Part shown: positions 25,204-33,984 of the stretch, in pieces
Layout of the letters: the number at the start of each line of letters is the position of its first letter
Numbering within the stretch: position 1 is the stretch's first letter
Source of the DNA: an uncultured Solirubrobacteraceae bacterium
GTDB lineage: Bacteria; Actinomycetota; Thermoleophilia; Solirubrobacterales; Solirubrobacteraceae
Direction of reading: 5' to 3'
Length of the DNA stretch: 64,000 nt
NCBI GenBank assembly: GCA_902806205.1
Contig: CADCVR010000079.1
Span: 56,409 to 120,408 of the forward strand
The notes under the pieces: model-generated
The model's input: the letters and a program-made list of their open reading frames with translations, nothing else
The model's database searches: none
Told to the model about the DNA's origin: nothing
Program-made: the position numbers and the translations under genes

Positions 25204-28200
25204 CGTTCCTCGAGCTGCTCGTGCTCGAGCAGACCGTCCCAGAGCCGGTGCGCGAGGCGGCCGAACCGCGTGGGATCCGGCGACCACCCTTCCCCGTCCT
25301 CGCCGGCGGCGGGCGCCGCGTCGAGCAGACGCTCGAACGGGGTGTCGGCGCCCCAGACGCGCTCGTGTTCGGGGTCGCGGTCCTCGCGGTCCCAGCTGAA
25401 CGTCGACGTCCATGCCTTCCGCGCAGCGGCGAGCGGATCGCCCTGAGCGCCGGCGTAGGCGGCGGAGCTCCGGCAGGCGAGCGGGAGCGGCTCGCGCTGC
25501 CCGCGCTCGAAGAGGTCGACGAGCTCCTCCAGGCGGCGCTGCGCCTTTGCGGGCGCGAGCGGGGCGATGCGCGACACGAGCGCCGATGTCCCGTTCCCGC
25601 CCCGACCCACCGTCACGCTCCGCCAGCGCGCCTCGGGCCGCGCCGCCGTGAGCGCCAGCAAGCGCACCCAAGCGGCGAGGCGGTGCTTCGGTGCCAGCCG
25701 CGCGAAGCTGATGGAGCGCACCACCTCGCCCGCAACGCCTGAGACCGTCCCGCCGAGCCGGCGACCGTCGGCGAGCACGAGGCGCACGTCGCGGGAGTCC
25801 GCGGCTCCCAGGCCGCCCGCGAGCGCCGCCGCGGAGGCCAGCAGCGCGTCGACCTCCGCGGCGATCGCGATCACGGGCTGCGCAGCAAGCTGCCCCGGAG
25901 GCAGCGTGCCGCGGGCGATCTCGGCGAGGATCGCGGGCCGCTGTTCCACGCCGGAGAGGCGGGCGTCGAGCAGGCGCTGCCCGATCGCATAGCGCCCGAG
26001 TCCGTCGAGCTCGAGCGTGAGCGCGTCGAGCGGGTCGTCGTCGGCCGCTCCGGCGGCGATTCCGAGGCGCCGGCGCAGGAACGCCTTGACCGGCGAGGCG
26101 GTGAACCGCACGAGGTCATCGAGATCGATCACCAGATCCGCGGCGGGGGGCAACGGCGCGTCCAGGAAGCCGGGGGTCGGCACGCGCGGGCCCACGAGCG
26201 CGGCCGCTCCGGCCAGCGCGCGGCGATCAAAGCCCCAGGGCGCGCCGGCCGCGAACGCGCGGGGGTCGAACGGCTGCAGCGGGTGATGGACGAGCACGCG
26301 CTCGAGCGCCTCGCGGCCGGCGGTGCGCTCCACCGCCTCGAGCAGCTCACCGACGGGCACGGCGGGCGGGCGCTCGGCGTTCGTGCGCTCGTCGCGGCCG
26401 CTGAAGGTGATGACGACACCGTCGGTCGCGCTCATCAGTGCGTCGAGCAGGAGCTGGCGGTCCTCGAGGCGGCCGTCGCGGTCGCCGAGCTGCGGGTCGG
26501 CGAGCGTGAGGTCGTCGCCGTCACGCGGCGCGCCACGCGGGAAGACGTCGTCGTCGAGGCCGAGCAGGCAGACCACCCGGTGGGGCACCGCCCGCATCGG
26601 ATGCAACGTGCAGAAGGTCAGAGCGCCCGAGCGGAAGTTCGCGCGCGTCGGGCGGCCGCGGAGGCGGTCGGCGACAAGGTCTGTGAGCTCGGCGACCGAG
26701 ATCGGGACGTCGCTGTCGCCGGCCTCGCGACGCAGAGCCTCGAGCAGGCCGTCGAGCTCGCTGCGCTGCCAGGCGTCGGCGCGAGGCGTGGCACAGAGCA
26801 GGTCGGCCGCCTCTGCCAGCACATCAGCCCAGGCCGCCACCGGCCGGGAGGTCGCGCACGCCTGCAGCACGTGGGTCGCGCGGTCGACCAGCTCGGCCAA
26901 GCGGCCCGCCAGATCGACGTCACCGGCGGGGACGTCGTCGAGCGGCAGCACGCCGCCGACGAGCCTGGCGCCGTCCTCCGCCATCGCCGCCCCGAGCAGG
27001 ACGCGCTGCAAGCCCTTCTGCCAGGTCCCGTGGTCAAGTTCGCCCAAACCGAACGGGGCACGCCCGGCGGCATCGAGACCCCAGCGCACGCCGGAGTCGG
27101 CGGCCCAGCCCTCGATGCGGGCCAGCGCGTCGTCGTCGAACGCGAAGCGCCGGCGTACCGGGACGCGGTCGGCGAGGTCGAGCAGGTCGGAGGCGGTGAC
27201 TCGCGCGGTGGCGAGCTCGAGCACCCGCGCGATCACGCCGAGCACCGGATTGGTCTGGCGCAGGGCGCGATCGGCGAGCCGGACGCGCAGCGCCGGCAGC
27301 CCGTCGTCGTCCCGGGACCGGCCGTCGAGGTCGTCCTCGTCGTCGTCCGCTGCCGCCGTGAAGGTCGCCTGGATGAGTGGGGCGAACGCCTCGATGTCCG
27401 GGCACAGGACGATCATGTCGCGCAGCTCGAGCGTTCGGTCCTCCCGGAGCAGGTGCAAGAGCGCGTCGCGCAGCACCTCGACCTGCCGCGCGCGCCCGTG
27501 ACACGCGTGCACCGCCAGGCTCCTGTCGCCGGCGGCCAGGGGTCCGCGGTATTCGCCCAACTGGTCGGCGTGGACGTCGGCCTGCAGCAGACCCAGCAGC
27601 GTCCCCGGCGGCGCGACGACCGGATGGTGGTGATCCTCGCTCGCCGCGGGCGTCAGCACGAGCTGCAGCTCGCGCGCGTCCTGGCCCCAGGAGGCGAGCA
27701 GCCGGTTGCGCGGCAGCGCGACCGTGGAGTCGGCCGCGCGGCGGCGCTGAAAGTCAGCGCCCTCGGTGGCCTCGGCCACGCGCGCCCACAGCACCGGCGA
27801 CGGATGCAGAAGGTGCAGGTGAACGTCGCGGTGAGCGGCCAGCGCCTCGAACACCGCCAGGCGCGACGCCGGCAGGCGGGTCAGCCCGAAGACCGCGAGA
27901 CGCTCGGGCAAGTCGACCAGTCCGGGCTCCTCGTGCAGCCGGGCGCAGGCAGTGGGAAGACGCTCGGACGGGCTCGGCGTGGCGAGGCGCTCTCTCAGCA
28001 AGCACCACAGGCGGGCCTGCCAGCCATCCCCCGCGCCGCTCGCCCAGCCGCGCACGAGCTCGGGACGTTGGACACCGTAGATGTCGAACAGTCCCGCGAG
28101 ATGGCGGACGGCCGCAAGGCGGCGATCGGGCTGGCGCAGGTGACGCGCGAGGACCGGCAGCTCGTCCAGGTGCGCCTCGGCGACCTCGAGCAGCGGCCAC

Positions 28201-28520
28201 AGAGCGAACTCCGGGCGCCAGGGATCCTCCTCGGGATCCACGGACGACGCAGCCGCGAGCGTGTCCTCGACCAGGCGACCCGGCGACGGCCAGCGGACGT
28301 TCGCACACACCCCATCGTTCAGGCCGTCCGCGGAGCCGAGCACGAGCGACAGCTGCTGGCTGATCCATCGCTCGATGCCGCGAGTGGGGACGCAGACGAC
28401 TTCCTGGGTGAATGCGTCAGGAAGCGGAACCGCAAGCGTCGCCGCCAGGGGGGAGAGGAGACCGTCGGCACGGCTGGAGCGATGGACGTGAAGCACGGGT
28501 GATGGTCGTGTCGCCCGCAT
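25200..28520 (-). CDS. recC: Exonuclease V gamma subunit RecC
   Basis: A 1106-aa protein similar in size to E. coli RecC (1122 aa). It has the inactive-helicase N-terminus (LHVHRSSRADGLLSPLAATL, then VVCVPTRGIERWISQQLS) and the conserved RecC block MRAVPHRVVCLLGLDDDVFPR near residue 645. The C-terminal inactive nuclease-like domain is rich in Ala, Arg and Leu. RecC recognises Chi in E. coli; the Chi of this organism cannot be read here. It is the first gene of recC-recB-recD. The order C-B-D without ptrA is as in mycobacteria. The ATG at 28520 opens the conserved region. Confidence 0.9.
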   Translation of the reverse strand: MRATRPSPVLHVHRSSRADGLLSPLAATLAVPLPDAFTQEVVCVPTRGIERWISQQLSLVLGSADGLNDGVCANVRWPSPGRLVEDTLAAASSVDPEEDPWRPEFALWPLLEVAEAHLDELPVLARHLRQPDRRLAAVRHLAGLFDIYGVQRPELVRGWASGAGDGWQARLWCLLRERLATPSPSERLPTACARLHEEPGLVDLPERLAVFGLTRLPASRLAVFEALAAHRDVHLHLLHPSPVLWARVAEATEGADFQRRRAADSTVALPRNRLLASWGQDARELQLVLTPAASEDHHHPVVAPPGTLLGLLQADVHADQLGEYRGPLAAGDRSLAVHACHGRARQVEVLRDALLHLLREDRTLELRDMIVLCPDIEAFAPLIQATFTAAADDDEDDLDGRSRDDDGLPALRVRLADRALRQTNPVLGVIARVLELATARVTASDLLDLADRVPVRRRFAFDDDALARIEGWAADSGVRWGLDAAGRAPFGLGELDHGTWQKGLQRVLLGAAMAEDGARLVGGVLPLDDVPAGDVDLAGRLAELVDRATHVLQACATSRPVAAWADVLAEAADLLCATPRADAWQRSELDGLLEALRREAGDSDVPISVAELTDLVADRLRGRPTRANFRSGALTFCTLHPMRAVPHRVVCLLGLDDDVFPRGAPRDGDDLTLADPQLGDRDGRLEDRQLLLDALMSATDGVVITFSGRDERTNAERPPAVPVGELLEAVERTAGREALERVLVHHPLQPFDPRAFAAGAPWGFDRRALAGAAALVGPRVPTPGFLDAPLPPAADLVIDLDDLVRFTASPVKAFLRRRLGIAAGAADDDPLDALTLELDGLGRYAIGQRLLDARLSGVEQRPAILAEIARGTLPPGQLAAQPVIAIAAEVDALLASAAALAGGLGAADSRDVRLVLADGRRLGGTVSGVAGEVVRSISFARLAPKHRLAAWVRLLALTAARPEARWRSVTVGRGGNGTSALVSRIAPLAPAKAQRRLEELVDLFERGQREPLPLACRSSAAYAGAQGDPLAAARKAWTSTFSWDREDRDPEHERVWGADTPFERLLDAAPAAGEDGEGWSPDPTRFGRLAHRLWDGLLEHEQLEER

Positions 28521-28907
28521 GGCGGCGGACCTGACGGCGGGAGCCTACGTCGATCCCGGCCCCCCTACGCATCACCCGCCGATACCGCGGCCTCGGGGCG
28601 GCGGCGGGCGAGTCCTCCGCGGGCGCGGACGAGATCGCGCAGCGCCTCCAGCTGCGGGATCCCCGACGGTGACCGGCCGAGCTGCCCGGCGGCCGGCAGC
28701 CTCCCCGGCACGCCCCGGCCACTCGACGGCCGCCGCGGGCGATGAGCCCGACAGCTGCGCTCGAACCACTCGCCTGACCCGAGCCGGACCGCCGCAGCTA
28801 CGGTTCCGCGCGGACCTCGTGGGCGCGGGCGAATAGCCGCAGTTCCGCGCGTCCCGCTCCGCAGTCGCGTCTTGTTCGGTCACACGCCCCGGCGCGACCC
28901 TTGGTCG
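28521..28907. other. Gene-poor stretch upstream of recC
   Basis: These 387 bp contain no convincing gene. On the minus strand a 48-codon ORF (GTG 28711 to TAG 28565) encodes PGRLPAAGQLG followed by IPQLEALRDLVRARGG, with coding-like third positions. It could be the 3' end of a lost gene or a small protein preceding recC, but there is no ribosome site and no family match I can name. The recC promoter should lie here; no clear -35/-10 pair was found. Confidence 0.3.
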
Positions 28908-29360
28908 ATGACGCGGCTCTCCCGCACGGCCAAGCCGATCCCCGACGCCGAGGCGCGCTGGCCGTCGCTGCACGCCGTGGTCCCACGCGTCCACCGGCGC
29001 GGCTTCGTCCGGCTCTGCGCCGTGCGGCTGACGGACGGGACGCGGATCGACGCCTTCGCGCACACCTGGACCCGGCGGGAGCTGCTGCTCGGCGACGACG
29101 GCGCCGCGTTCGCGCGGACCCCGTCAGGGCGCTTCAAGGCACGACCGGACCTCGACTTCGTCGTCGAGCAGGCGCTTCCCCACCGCTGGGAGTGGCTGGA
29201 GATGGGCGGCTACGTGAGCTTCGACGTCGGGCCCGAGCCGGGGCCAGAGGAGGAATGGAGTGACGAAGGGCGGGGGTACGTGGAGCGGTCACGCCCGCGA
29301 GCGCTCGCCCCTGGAGAACCCGCGGGCCCGGCCACCCTGGGCGAAGGCTTGGCGTCCTGA
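28908..29360 (+). CDS. Hypothetical protein
   Basis: A 150-aa product with an N-terminal domain (residues 1-110) containing a beta-rich core (FVRLCAVRLTDGTRIDAFAHTWTRRELLLGDDGAAF) and an acidic C-terminal tail (GPEPGPEEEWSDEGRG). No signal peptide or membrane segment is seen. It is followed after 23 nt by the Uma2-type nuclease gene on the same strand. I do not recognise a family. The reading frame shows normal G/C third-position bias over residues 1-110, but the last 40 residues are low complexity, so the 3' end may be decaying. Confidence 0.5.
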   Translation: MTRLSRTAKPIPDAEARWPSLHAVVPRVHRRGFVRLCAVRLTDGTRIDAFAHTWTRRELLLGDDGAAFARTPSGRFKARPDLDFVVEQALPHRWEWLEMGGYVSFDVGPEPGPEEEWSDEGRGYVERSRPRALAPGEPAGPATLGEGLAS

Positions 29361-29383
29361 GCGCGGGACGTCAGACTCGTGCC

Positions 29384-29959
29384 ATGGCCACGACCGCGAT
29401 CGACCTCCTCGCGCCCGTCTACCGCCTGTCGGTCGAGCAGTACGAGCGGATGGCCGAGGCCGGCGTCTTCGACGAGGGGCCGCGCGTGGAGCTCATCGAC
29501 GGGATCGTCGTCGAGGTGAGCCCGCAGAGCGAGCCGCATTTCACCGCGTTGGCGTGGCTCACGAAGCACCTCGTGCCGCAGCTCGACCCCGCCCACATCC
29601 TCATGCCCCAGCTCCCGGCGCGGATGCCGAGCCTGCGCTCGATGCCCGAGCCGGACGTCTGGGTCGTCGAAGAGGCGCTGATCCGCGACGCCGAGCCGTT
29701 GCCGCTCCTCGTGATCGAGGTCGCCGCTTCCTCGCTGGGCGTCGACCGCGTCACGAAGGCGAGGCTGTACGCCCGCCGCGGCGTCGCGGACTACTGGATC
29801 GTGGACGTCCGGGCCGGGGCCGTCGAGGTCCACCGCGAGCCGTCCGGAGAGCGCTGGGGCGAGCGCACGACGCACGGCCCCGACACGACGCTGCGCCCGC
29901 TCCTGCTCCCGGGCGTCGAGGTCGACGTCGGGGCGCTGCTGGCCTTCGCCGCCGGCTGA
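29384..29959 (+). CDS. Uma2-family (DUF820) putative restriction-type endonuclease
   Basis: A 191-aa protein with the Uma2/DUF820 PD-(D/E)XK-like fold. It has the opening YRLSVEQYERMAEAGVFDEGPRVELIDGIVVE, the acidic site in SMPEPDVWVVEEAL (Asp about 90) and PLLVIEVAASSLGVDRVTKARLYARRGVADYWIVD (Glu about 110, Lys about 121). This family is abundant in cyanobacteria and actinobacteria and is thought to be nuclease-derived, but its biological role is not established. It borders a decayed stretch next to tRNA-Thr, consistent with an accessory location. The ATG at 29384 begins the domain directly. Confidence 0.85.
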   Translation: MATTAIDLLAPVYRLSVEQYERMAEAGVFDEGPRVELIDGIVVEVSPQSEPHFTALAWLTKHLVPQLDPAHILMPQLPARMPSLRSMPEPDVWVVEEALIRDAEPLPLLVIEVAASSLGVDRVTKARLYARRGVADYWIVDVRAGAVEVHREPSGERWGERTTHGPDTTLRPLLLPGVEVDVGALLAFAAG

Positions 29960-30519
29960 CGGGATCCGCCGGGGCGCGACGTACCTTCGCCGCCGGTGTC
30001 CACCCGAGCCTGTCAGATCGGCCCGTCGCGCGCACGACCCCAGGGTCGCATGCGTCCGCTCCTGCCCATGACCGGCGGGCTCTCCGAGCGCCGCGAGGTC
30101 AGCTACGCCGCCGGCGAGCACGCCGAGCGGTATCGGCGCATCATGCGCGTCTTCGCACGTTCGCCATCGCCGCCGCCGTGATCACAGCATGTGCCGCGCT
30201 CGCGGGCGACGGCCCCGTTGCCGCCGCGGCGTCGAAGAGCTACCAGTGCGAAGCGAGAAGCTGGTTGCCGGCTATCGCGCCGTCCCGTCGTCAGCATCCG
30301 CGAGAAAGCCGAGCAAGGGCGCCACCGTTTGACCGCATGTCGGTTGCTGGAAAGCGATGGCGGCCCAGGGTTAGCCCTGAGATCGCTTGCGTATGGGCCA
30401 CCACGCGATCACGGTCGCGGCCTGATGGTCCGACCGCTCGCGCCTGGAGCCCGCGTAGGAGCGCCGCCGCGCTCGTCGTTCTGCAGGTAGCCGAAGATCA
30501 CGGAACAGACCTAGCCACG
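29960..30519. other. Decayed, gene-poor stretch with frame-broken remnants
   Basis: About 560 bp without an intact gene and visibly richer in A/T than its neighbours. Two remnants can be read on the plus strand. One, around 30095-30160, encodes SYAAGEHAERYRRIMRVFA. The other, around 30140-30250 in the next frame, looks like a signal peptide (RTFAIAAAVITACAALAGDG) followed by AAASKSYQCEARSW. Frames shift and stop repeatedly after that. I interpret it as an eroded accessory segment. Confidence 0.5.
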
Positions 30520-30798
30520 ACGACTCCGCTGGTCGGTGACCACGAGTTCATCAACTGCGTGATCACCGGTCCGGCCGTGGTCGCTCCTATCGAGCAGACG
30601 ACCATCTCGAACTGCTCCCTCGGCGGGGCTCCTGACGAGATTCTGTGGCCGATGCCGCCGAGTCAGTCCGGTCGAGTGTTCGGTGCGGTGGGTCTTGTGA
30701 ACTGCACCTTCGAGCGGTGCCATTTCGAGGGTATTGGCTTCACTGGCTCTCCTGAGTTCCTAGAGCAGATGCGCAGCAACCTGGTGGATGATCCGTAG
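30520..30798 (+). pseudogene. 5'-truncated small conserved-type protein fragment
   Basis: An open frame ending at TAG 30798 encodes a clearly protein-like sequence: HEFINCVITGPAVVAPIEQ, then NCSLGGAPDEILWPMPP, a GAVGLVNCTFERCHFEGIGF segment and a helical end. It has repeated N-C pairs in a beta-helix-like rhythm. I recall similar short proteins but cannot name a family. No in-frame ATG or GTG exists at the expected N-terminus, so the 5' end is missing. Codon use includes many T-ending codons (GGT, GCT, CCT, ATT, ACT) unlike the rest of the window, suggesting horizontal origin. Confidence 0.55.
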
Positions 30799-30887
30799 CC
30801 GTAAGCGCTGGGTGCAGCGACCTCCGCACATCAACCATTCGCTGCCCCACCGGGGAGGGCTGCGGCGGCTGGATGACCCGGTAAAAA

Positions 30888-30904
30888 CTCAAGCCTTACT
30901 TGAG
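30888..30904. repeat. Inverted repeat CTCAAG-N5-CTTGAG
   Basis: A perfect 6-bp dyad with a 5-nt centre (CCTTA) inside an A/T-rich stretch (AAAACTCAAG ... CTTGAGGTTT). It resembles the SoxR-type MerR box (CCTCAAG...CTTGAGG), but with 5 instead of 4 central bases and one imperfect flank. It may be an orphan operator in the decayed segment. No intact target gene is adjacent. Confidence 0.35.
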
Positions 30905-31084
30905 GTTTCGCCAGCCTCCCCGCGGCCCCGATCGAGAGGGCCGATTCATGACGAGGCGCGGCTCGGCAACGATCGGCGCGGGCGTTCCAGGGGTCGCTCA
31001 GCGGTGGCTCAGAGCGCAGTCATGTCACCCATACGTCACAACGCTGCCAGGATCGCCGTGCGTCATCCGGCGGGTTTTCGCGCA

Positions 31085-31157
<73 letters not shown>

Positions 31158-31361
31158 GTGGTCGGGGCAGTCTAGACGACCCTCGCCGCGGCCGGCGGGC
31201 AGTTCTTCGCCCGAGTCGATCGCGCTGGGGGTCGCGCTTGCGGTGGGCAGTGACCGCGTGATGTCCGAAGGACGCGCCTACGGCTGCCGGGACGGTGCGA
31301 CGCACCCGCCGGTCGGGGGGTCTGCCGTGACACGGCGTCGGGTGCGCGGGACCCTCGGGGA

Positions 31362-31664
31362 ATGAACGCCCATGACGACGTGGCGCGCTTCCGCGCCGAC
31401 GACGACGCGCGCATCGTCGCGGCGTCCTTCGCCTGTCCCGTGTGCCTTGGGCTCGACGCGGCCGCCCGTCTGGTGCTGGTGCCCGACGACTCCGAGGTCG
31501 AGTGCTCGTGCTCCGGCTGCGCGACGGAGTGGTCGGTGGCAGTCGACGCCGCGCAGGTGCTGCGCCTCGTGCTCCACCCGCCGGTGGCCCCGGACGACGC
31601 ACCGCTGAGGATGCTGCCGCCCCGGACGCCCGGCGCACCCTGGTCGCGACCCCGCGCGGCCTGA
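31362..31664 (+). CDS. Small zinc-ribbon-like protein
   Basis: A 100-aa hypothetical protein with two Cys clusters: CPVC (residues 25-28) and CSCSGC (48-53), in the spacing of a small zinc ribbon. A VAVDAAQVLRLVLHPP strand-helix follows, and the C-terminus is a Pro/Arg-rich tail of low complexity. The start ATG follows CTCGGGGA. It converges with the fab operon. Possible role: nucleic acid or protein binding through zinc; no family recognised. Confidence 0.6.
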   Translation: MNAHDDVARFRADDDARIVAASFACPVCLGLDAAARLVLVPDDSEVECSCSGCATEWSVAVDAAQVLRLVLHPPVAPDDAPLRMLPPRTPGAPWSRPRAA

Positions 31665-31700
31665 ACGCCGCGCGGGTCGATAAATACTGTCTCAGGCCGC
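31656..31700. terminator. Bidirectional hairpin at the end of the fab operon
   Basis: GCGGCCTGA (31656-31664) and TCAGGCCGC (31692-31700) are perfect complements. Each contains the stop codon of one of the two convergent genes. Inside, GCGCGGC-CTGAAC-GCCGCGC (31654-31673) forms a tighter alternative stem followed by a short A/T-rich tract (GATAAATACTGT). Confidence 0.55.
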
Positions 31701-32768
31701 CGCGGGCGCCACGGGCGCGCCGCGCTCCCACCGGGCCACCGGGTTCTTGCCCCAGCGCGCCTCGCGCGCGTAGTCCATCAGCGCGTCGAAGTACTGCGCC
31801 AGCGGCGGGATCGGCGGCGCCAGTCCGGCGCCCGCGCCCGCGTCGAAGATCGTGCGGACGCGGAAGTACGGCAGGAACACGCCGGCCGCGTCGTCGGCGC
31901 CCGGGTCGTGGCCCAGTTCGACGAACGGCGGCGGCTCGCGCCCGAACGCGGAGGCCGCGAGCTCGGCGAGCTCCGCGCAGCTCGGCGCGTCGTCGCCCGC
32001 GACGACGTGGAAGCGCCCGCGCTGGCCGCGGCGCCCGCTCAGCTCGAGCAGGGCGTCGGCCACGGCGTCGGCCGGCACGACGTCGACACGGCCCTCGGGG
32101 TCGGCGGCGACGCTGGCCAGCACCCCGCGCGCGAAGCCCTGCAGCGGCCAGTAGATGACGTTGAACGCGGGGGTCCAGCCCGTTCGGCGGTCACCGACGA
32201 CGATGCTCGGGCGCAGGATCGTCGCGGGCAGGCCGGAGGCCTCCACGAGCTTCTCGGCTTCGAGCTTCGTCTGCTCGTAGGTATTCCGCGGAACCTGTCC
32301 GACGTCGCCCTCCTCCTCGAGCGCACGGCCGTCGCGCTCGCCCGCGACATACGCGGTGGAGACGTGGACGAGCTGCTCGAGGCCCGGGGCGCGTGCAGCG
32401 AGCTCGAGGATCGCCCTGGTCCCCTCGACGTTGATCTGCCGCGCCTCGTCGAGCGGCAGCGCGAACTGCACCGAGGCGGCGCAGTGCACCACGGTCTCGA
32501 TGTCGGCCATCAGGGCGTCGGCCGCATCTGCGCCGATGCCGAGCCCGGGCTGCTCGAGGTCGGCGGCGACCGCCCGCACGCGGCCGGGCGGGGGCTGCTG
32601 GTCCGGCGGAAGCAGCAGCGCCAGCACGCCGTCGAGGCGCGCGGCGGCCGCCGCGTCATCGTCCGCGCGGATCAGCGCGGTCACCTCTCGGTCGGTCTGC
32701 TCGAGCAGCCGCACGAGCAGCTCCATCCCGAGGAATCCGGTGGCGCCCGTGAGCAGCAGGCGGCTCAC
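31692..32768 (-). CDS. Extended SDR, fatty-acyl/thioester-reductase-like
   Basis: A 358-aa NAD(P)-dependent oxidoreductase of the extended SDR type (NAD_binding_4, male-sterility/thioester reductase branch). The Rossmann motif TGATGFLG is at residues 7-14, VVHCAASVQFALPLDEARQINVEGT near 100, and the catalytic YEQTK (Tyr about 171, Lys about 175). Members reduce acyl thioesters to aldehydes or alcohols, or epimerise sugars. As the last gene of a FAS-II operon (GTGA overlap with fabI) an acyl-ACP or acyl-CoA substrate is most likely, by inference. Confidence 0.8.
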   Translation of the reverse strand: MSRLLLTGATGFLGMELLVRLLEQTDREVTALIRADDDAAAAARLDGVLALLLPPDQQPPPGRVRAVAADLEQPGLGIGADAADALMADIETVVHCAASVQFALPLDEARQINVEGTRAILELAARAPGLEQLVHVSTAYVAGERDGRALEEEGDVGQVPRNTYEQTKLEAEKLVEASGLPATILRPSIVVGDRRTGWTPAFNVIYWPLQGFARGVLASVAADPEGRVDVVPADAVADALLELSGRRGQRGRFHVVAGDDAPSCAELAELAASAFGREPPPFVELGHDPGADDAAGVFLPYFRVRTIFDAGAGAGLAPPIPPLAQYFDALMDYAREARWGKNPVARWERGAPVAPAAA

Positions 32769-33535
32769 GACGCCGCTCCGATCGCGTGGAAGCCGCCGTC
32801 GACGTGGACGATCTCCCCGGTGATCGCGCGCGATGCGGGCGCCAGGAGGAAGAGCACGGTCTCCGCGACGGGCGCGGGGTCGCTGGTGTCCCAGCCGAGC
32901 GGGGCCTGCCGGCGCCACGCGTCGGCGAGGCCGTCGAAGCCGGGGATCCCACCGGCGGCGAGCGTCTCCAGCGGGCCGGCGGCGACGAGGTTCACGCGCA
33001 CTCCGCGCGGCCCGACGTCCCGGGCGACGTAGCGGCTGACGCTCTCCAGCGCCGCCTTCGCGACGCCCATCCAGTCGTAGACCGGCCAGGCGAGCGTGGC
33101 GTCGAAGTCGAGGCCGACGACCGCCGGGCGGTCGCCCTTCTCCAGCAGCGGCAGCAGCGCGGCGGTCAGCGCCTTCAGCGAGAACGCGCTCGTGGTGAAC
33201 GCCGTCTGAGCGCTCTCCGCGGACGCCTCCATGAACTTCCCGCCGAGCGCGTCGGCCGGCGCGAAGGCGATCGCGTGCAGCACGCCGTCGAGGCTGCCCC
33301 AGCGCTCATCGAGCGAGGCCGCGAGCGCGGTGAGGTCGTCGGCGGAGTTCGCGTCGAGTTCGAGCACGTCGGGCGGCGTCGGCAGCTGCGCGGCCGCGCG
33401 CTCGGTCATCCGCTTAGCGCGGCCGAAACCCGTGAGGACGACCTCGGCGCCGGCCTCCTGCGCCTGACGCGCGACCTCCCAGGCGATGGACTGCTTGTTC
33501 ACCACGCCGGTGATGAGCAGTTTGCGTCCGTTCAC
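32765..33535 (-). CDS. fabI: Enoyl-ACP reductase FabI
   Basis: A 256-aa SDR with FabI-specific features: N-terminal GRKLLITGVVNKQSIAWEVARQAQEAGAEVVLTG, the Tyr-x6-Lys active site in VYDWMGVAKAALESV (near residue 157), and AAGPLETLAAGGIPGF covering the substrate loop. It carries out the last reduction in each elongation cycle and is the triclosan/isoniazid target type. Both GTG start and TGA stop overlap neighbours by 4 nt. It is InhA/FabI-like rather than FabK or FabV. Confidence 0.9.
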   Translation of the reverse strand: MNGRKLLITGVVNKQSIAWEVARQAQEAGAEVVLTGFGRAKRMTERAAAQLPTPPDVLELDANSADDLTALAASLDERWGSLDGVLHAIAFAPADALGGKFMEASAESAQTAFTTSAFSLKALTAALLPLLEKGDRPAVVGLDFDATLAWPVYDWMGVAKAALESVSRYVARDVGPRGVRVNLVAAGPLETLAAGGIPGFDGLADAWRRQAPLGWDTSDPAPVAETVLFLLAPASRAITGEIVHVDGGFHAIGAAS

Positions 33536-33984
33536 GATCCGGCCTTCCACAGGACGTCGACCCGGGCGCGGCAGGCGAGGCGGTCCTCGCCGTCGAGGAC
33601 GCGCCATGCGAGCGTCACCAGACCGGCGTCGTCCCCGACCGGCCGCAACGCGTCGACGCTTCCCTCGACGCGAATCGCGTCGCCGAAGTGCACCGCGCGC
33701 TTGAAGGTCACGTCGCGCAGCGCCCGCAGCGCGACGACCCGCGAAGGGTCGAAGGGCACGAGGCCGGCGGCGAGCGAGACGACGAGCATGCCGTGGGCGA
33801 TCTGCTCCCCGAACGCGCTCGAGGCCGCCCACTCGGCGTCCACGTGCTGGGGGTGGTGGTCGCCCGTGAGCTCGGCGAAGGCGAGCACCTCGGCCTCGGT
33901 GACGACGTGCTCGGCCGTGGCGAACGCGAGCCCCTCTTCGAGCGCCTCGAACGGCGCCGCCCAGTCGAGCGTCGCGACGCTCAC
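33532..33984 (-). CDS. MaoC-like (R)-hydroxyacyl dehydratase
   Basis: A 150-aa hot-dog-fold protein with the MaoC hydratase motif: FAELTGDHHPQHVD (catalytic Asp and His near residues 41-46) and AFGEQIAHGMLVVSLAAGLV. In this operon no FabZ or FabA gene is present, so this protein is the natural candidate for the 3-hydroxyacyl-ACP dehydration step, as HadAB does in mycobacteria. It is a single polypeptide, whereas mycobacterial Had is a heterodimer. Coupled by 4-nt overlaps on both sides (GTG start). Confidence 0.85.
   Translation of the reverse strand: MSVATLDWAAPFEALEEGLAFATAEHVVTEAEVLAFAELTGDHHPQHVDAEWAASSAFGEQIAHGMLVVSLAAGLVPFDPSRVVALRALRDVTFKRAVHFGDAIRVEGSVDALRPVGDDAGLVTLAWRVLDGEDRLACRARVDVLWKAGS

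Noticed and set aside
28565..28711. 48-codon minus-strand ORF upstream of recC
   Set aside because: It has coding-like third positions but no ribosome site, no family and no coupling to recC. Kept only as a note in the gene-poor stretch.
30050..30181. Peptide SYAAGEHAERYRRIMRVF resembling the start of DUF2397/JetA-like defence proteins
   Set aside because: The similarity is from memory over fewer than 20 residues and the frame stops at once. A signal-peptide reading in the neighbouring frame explains the same DNA equally well.
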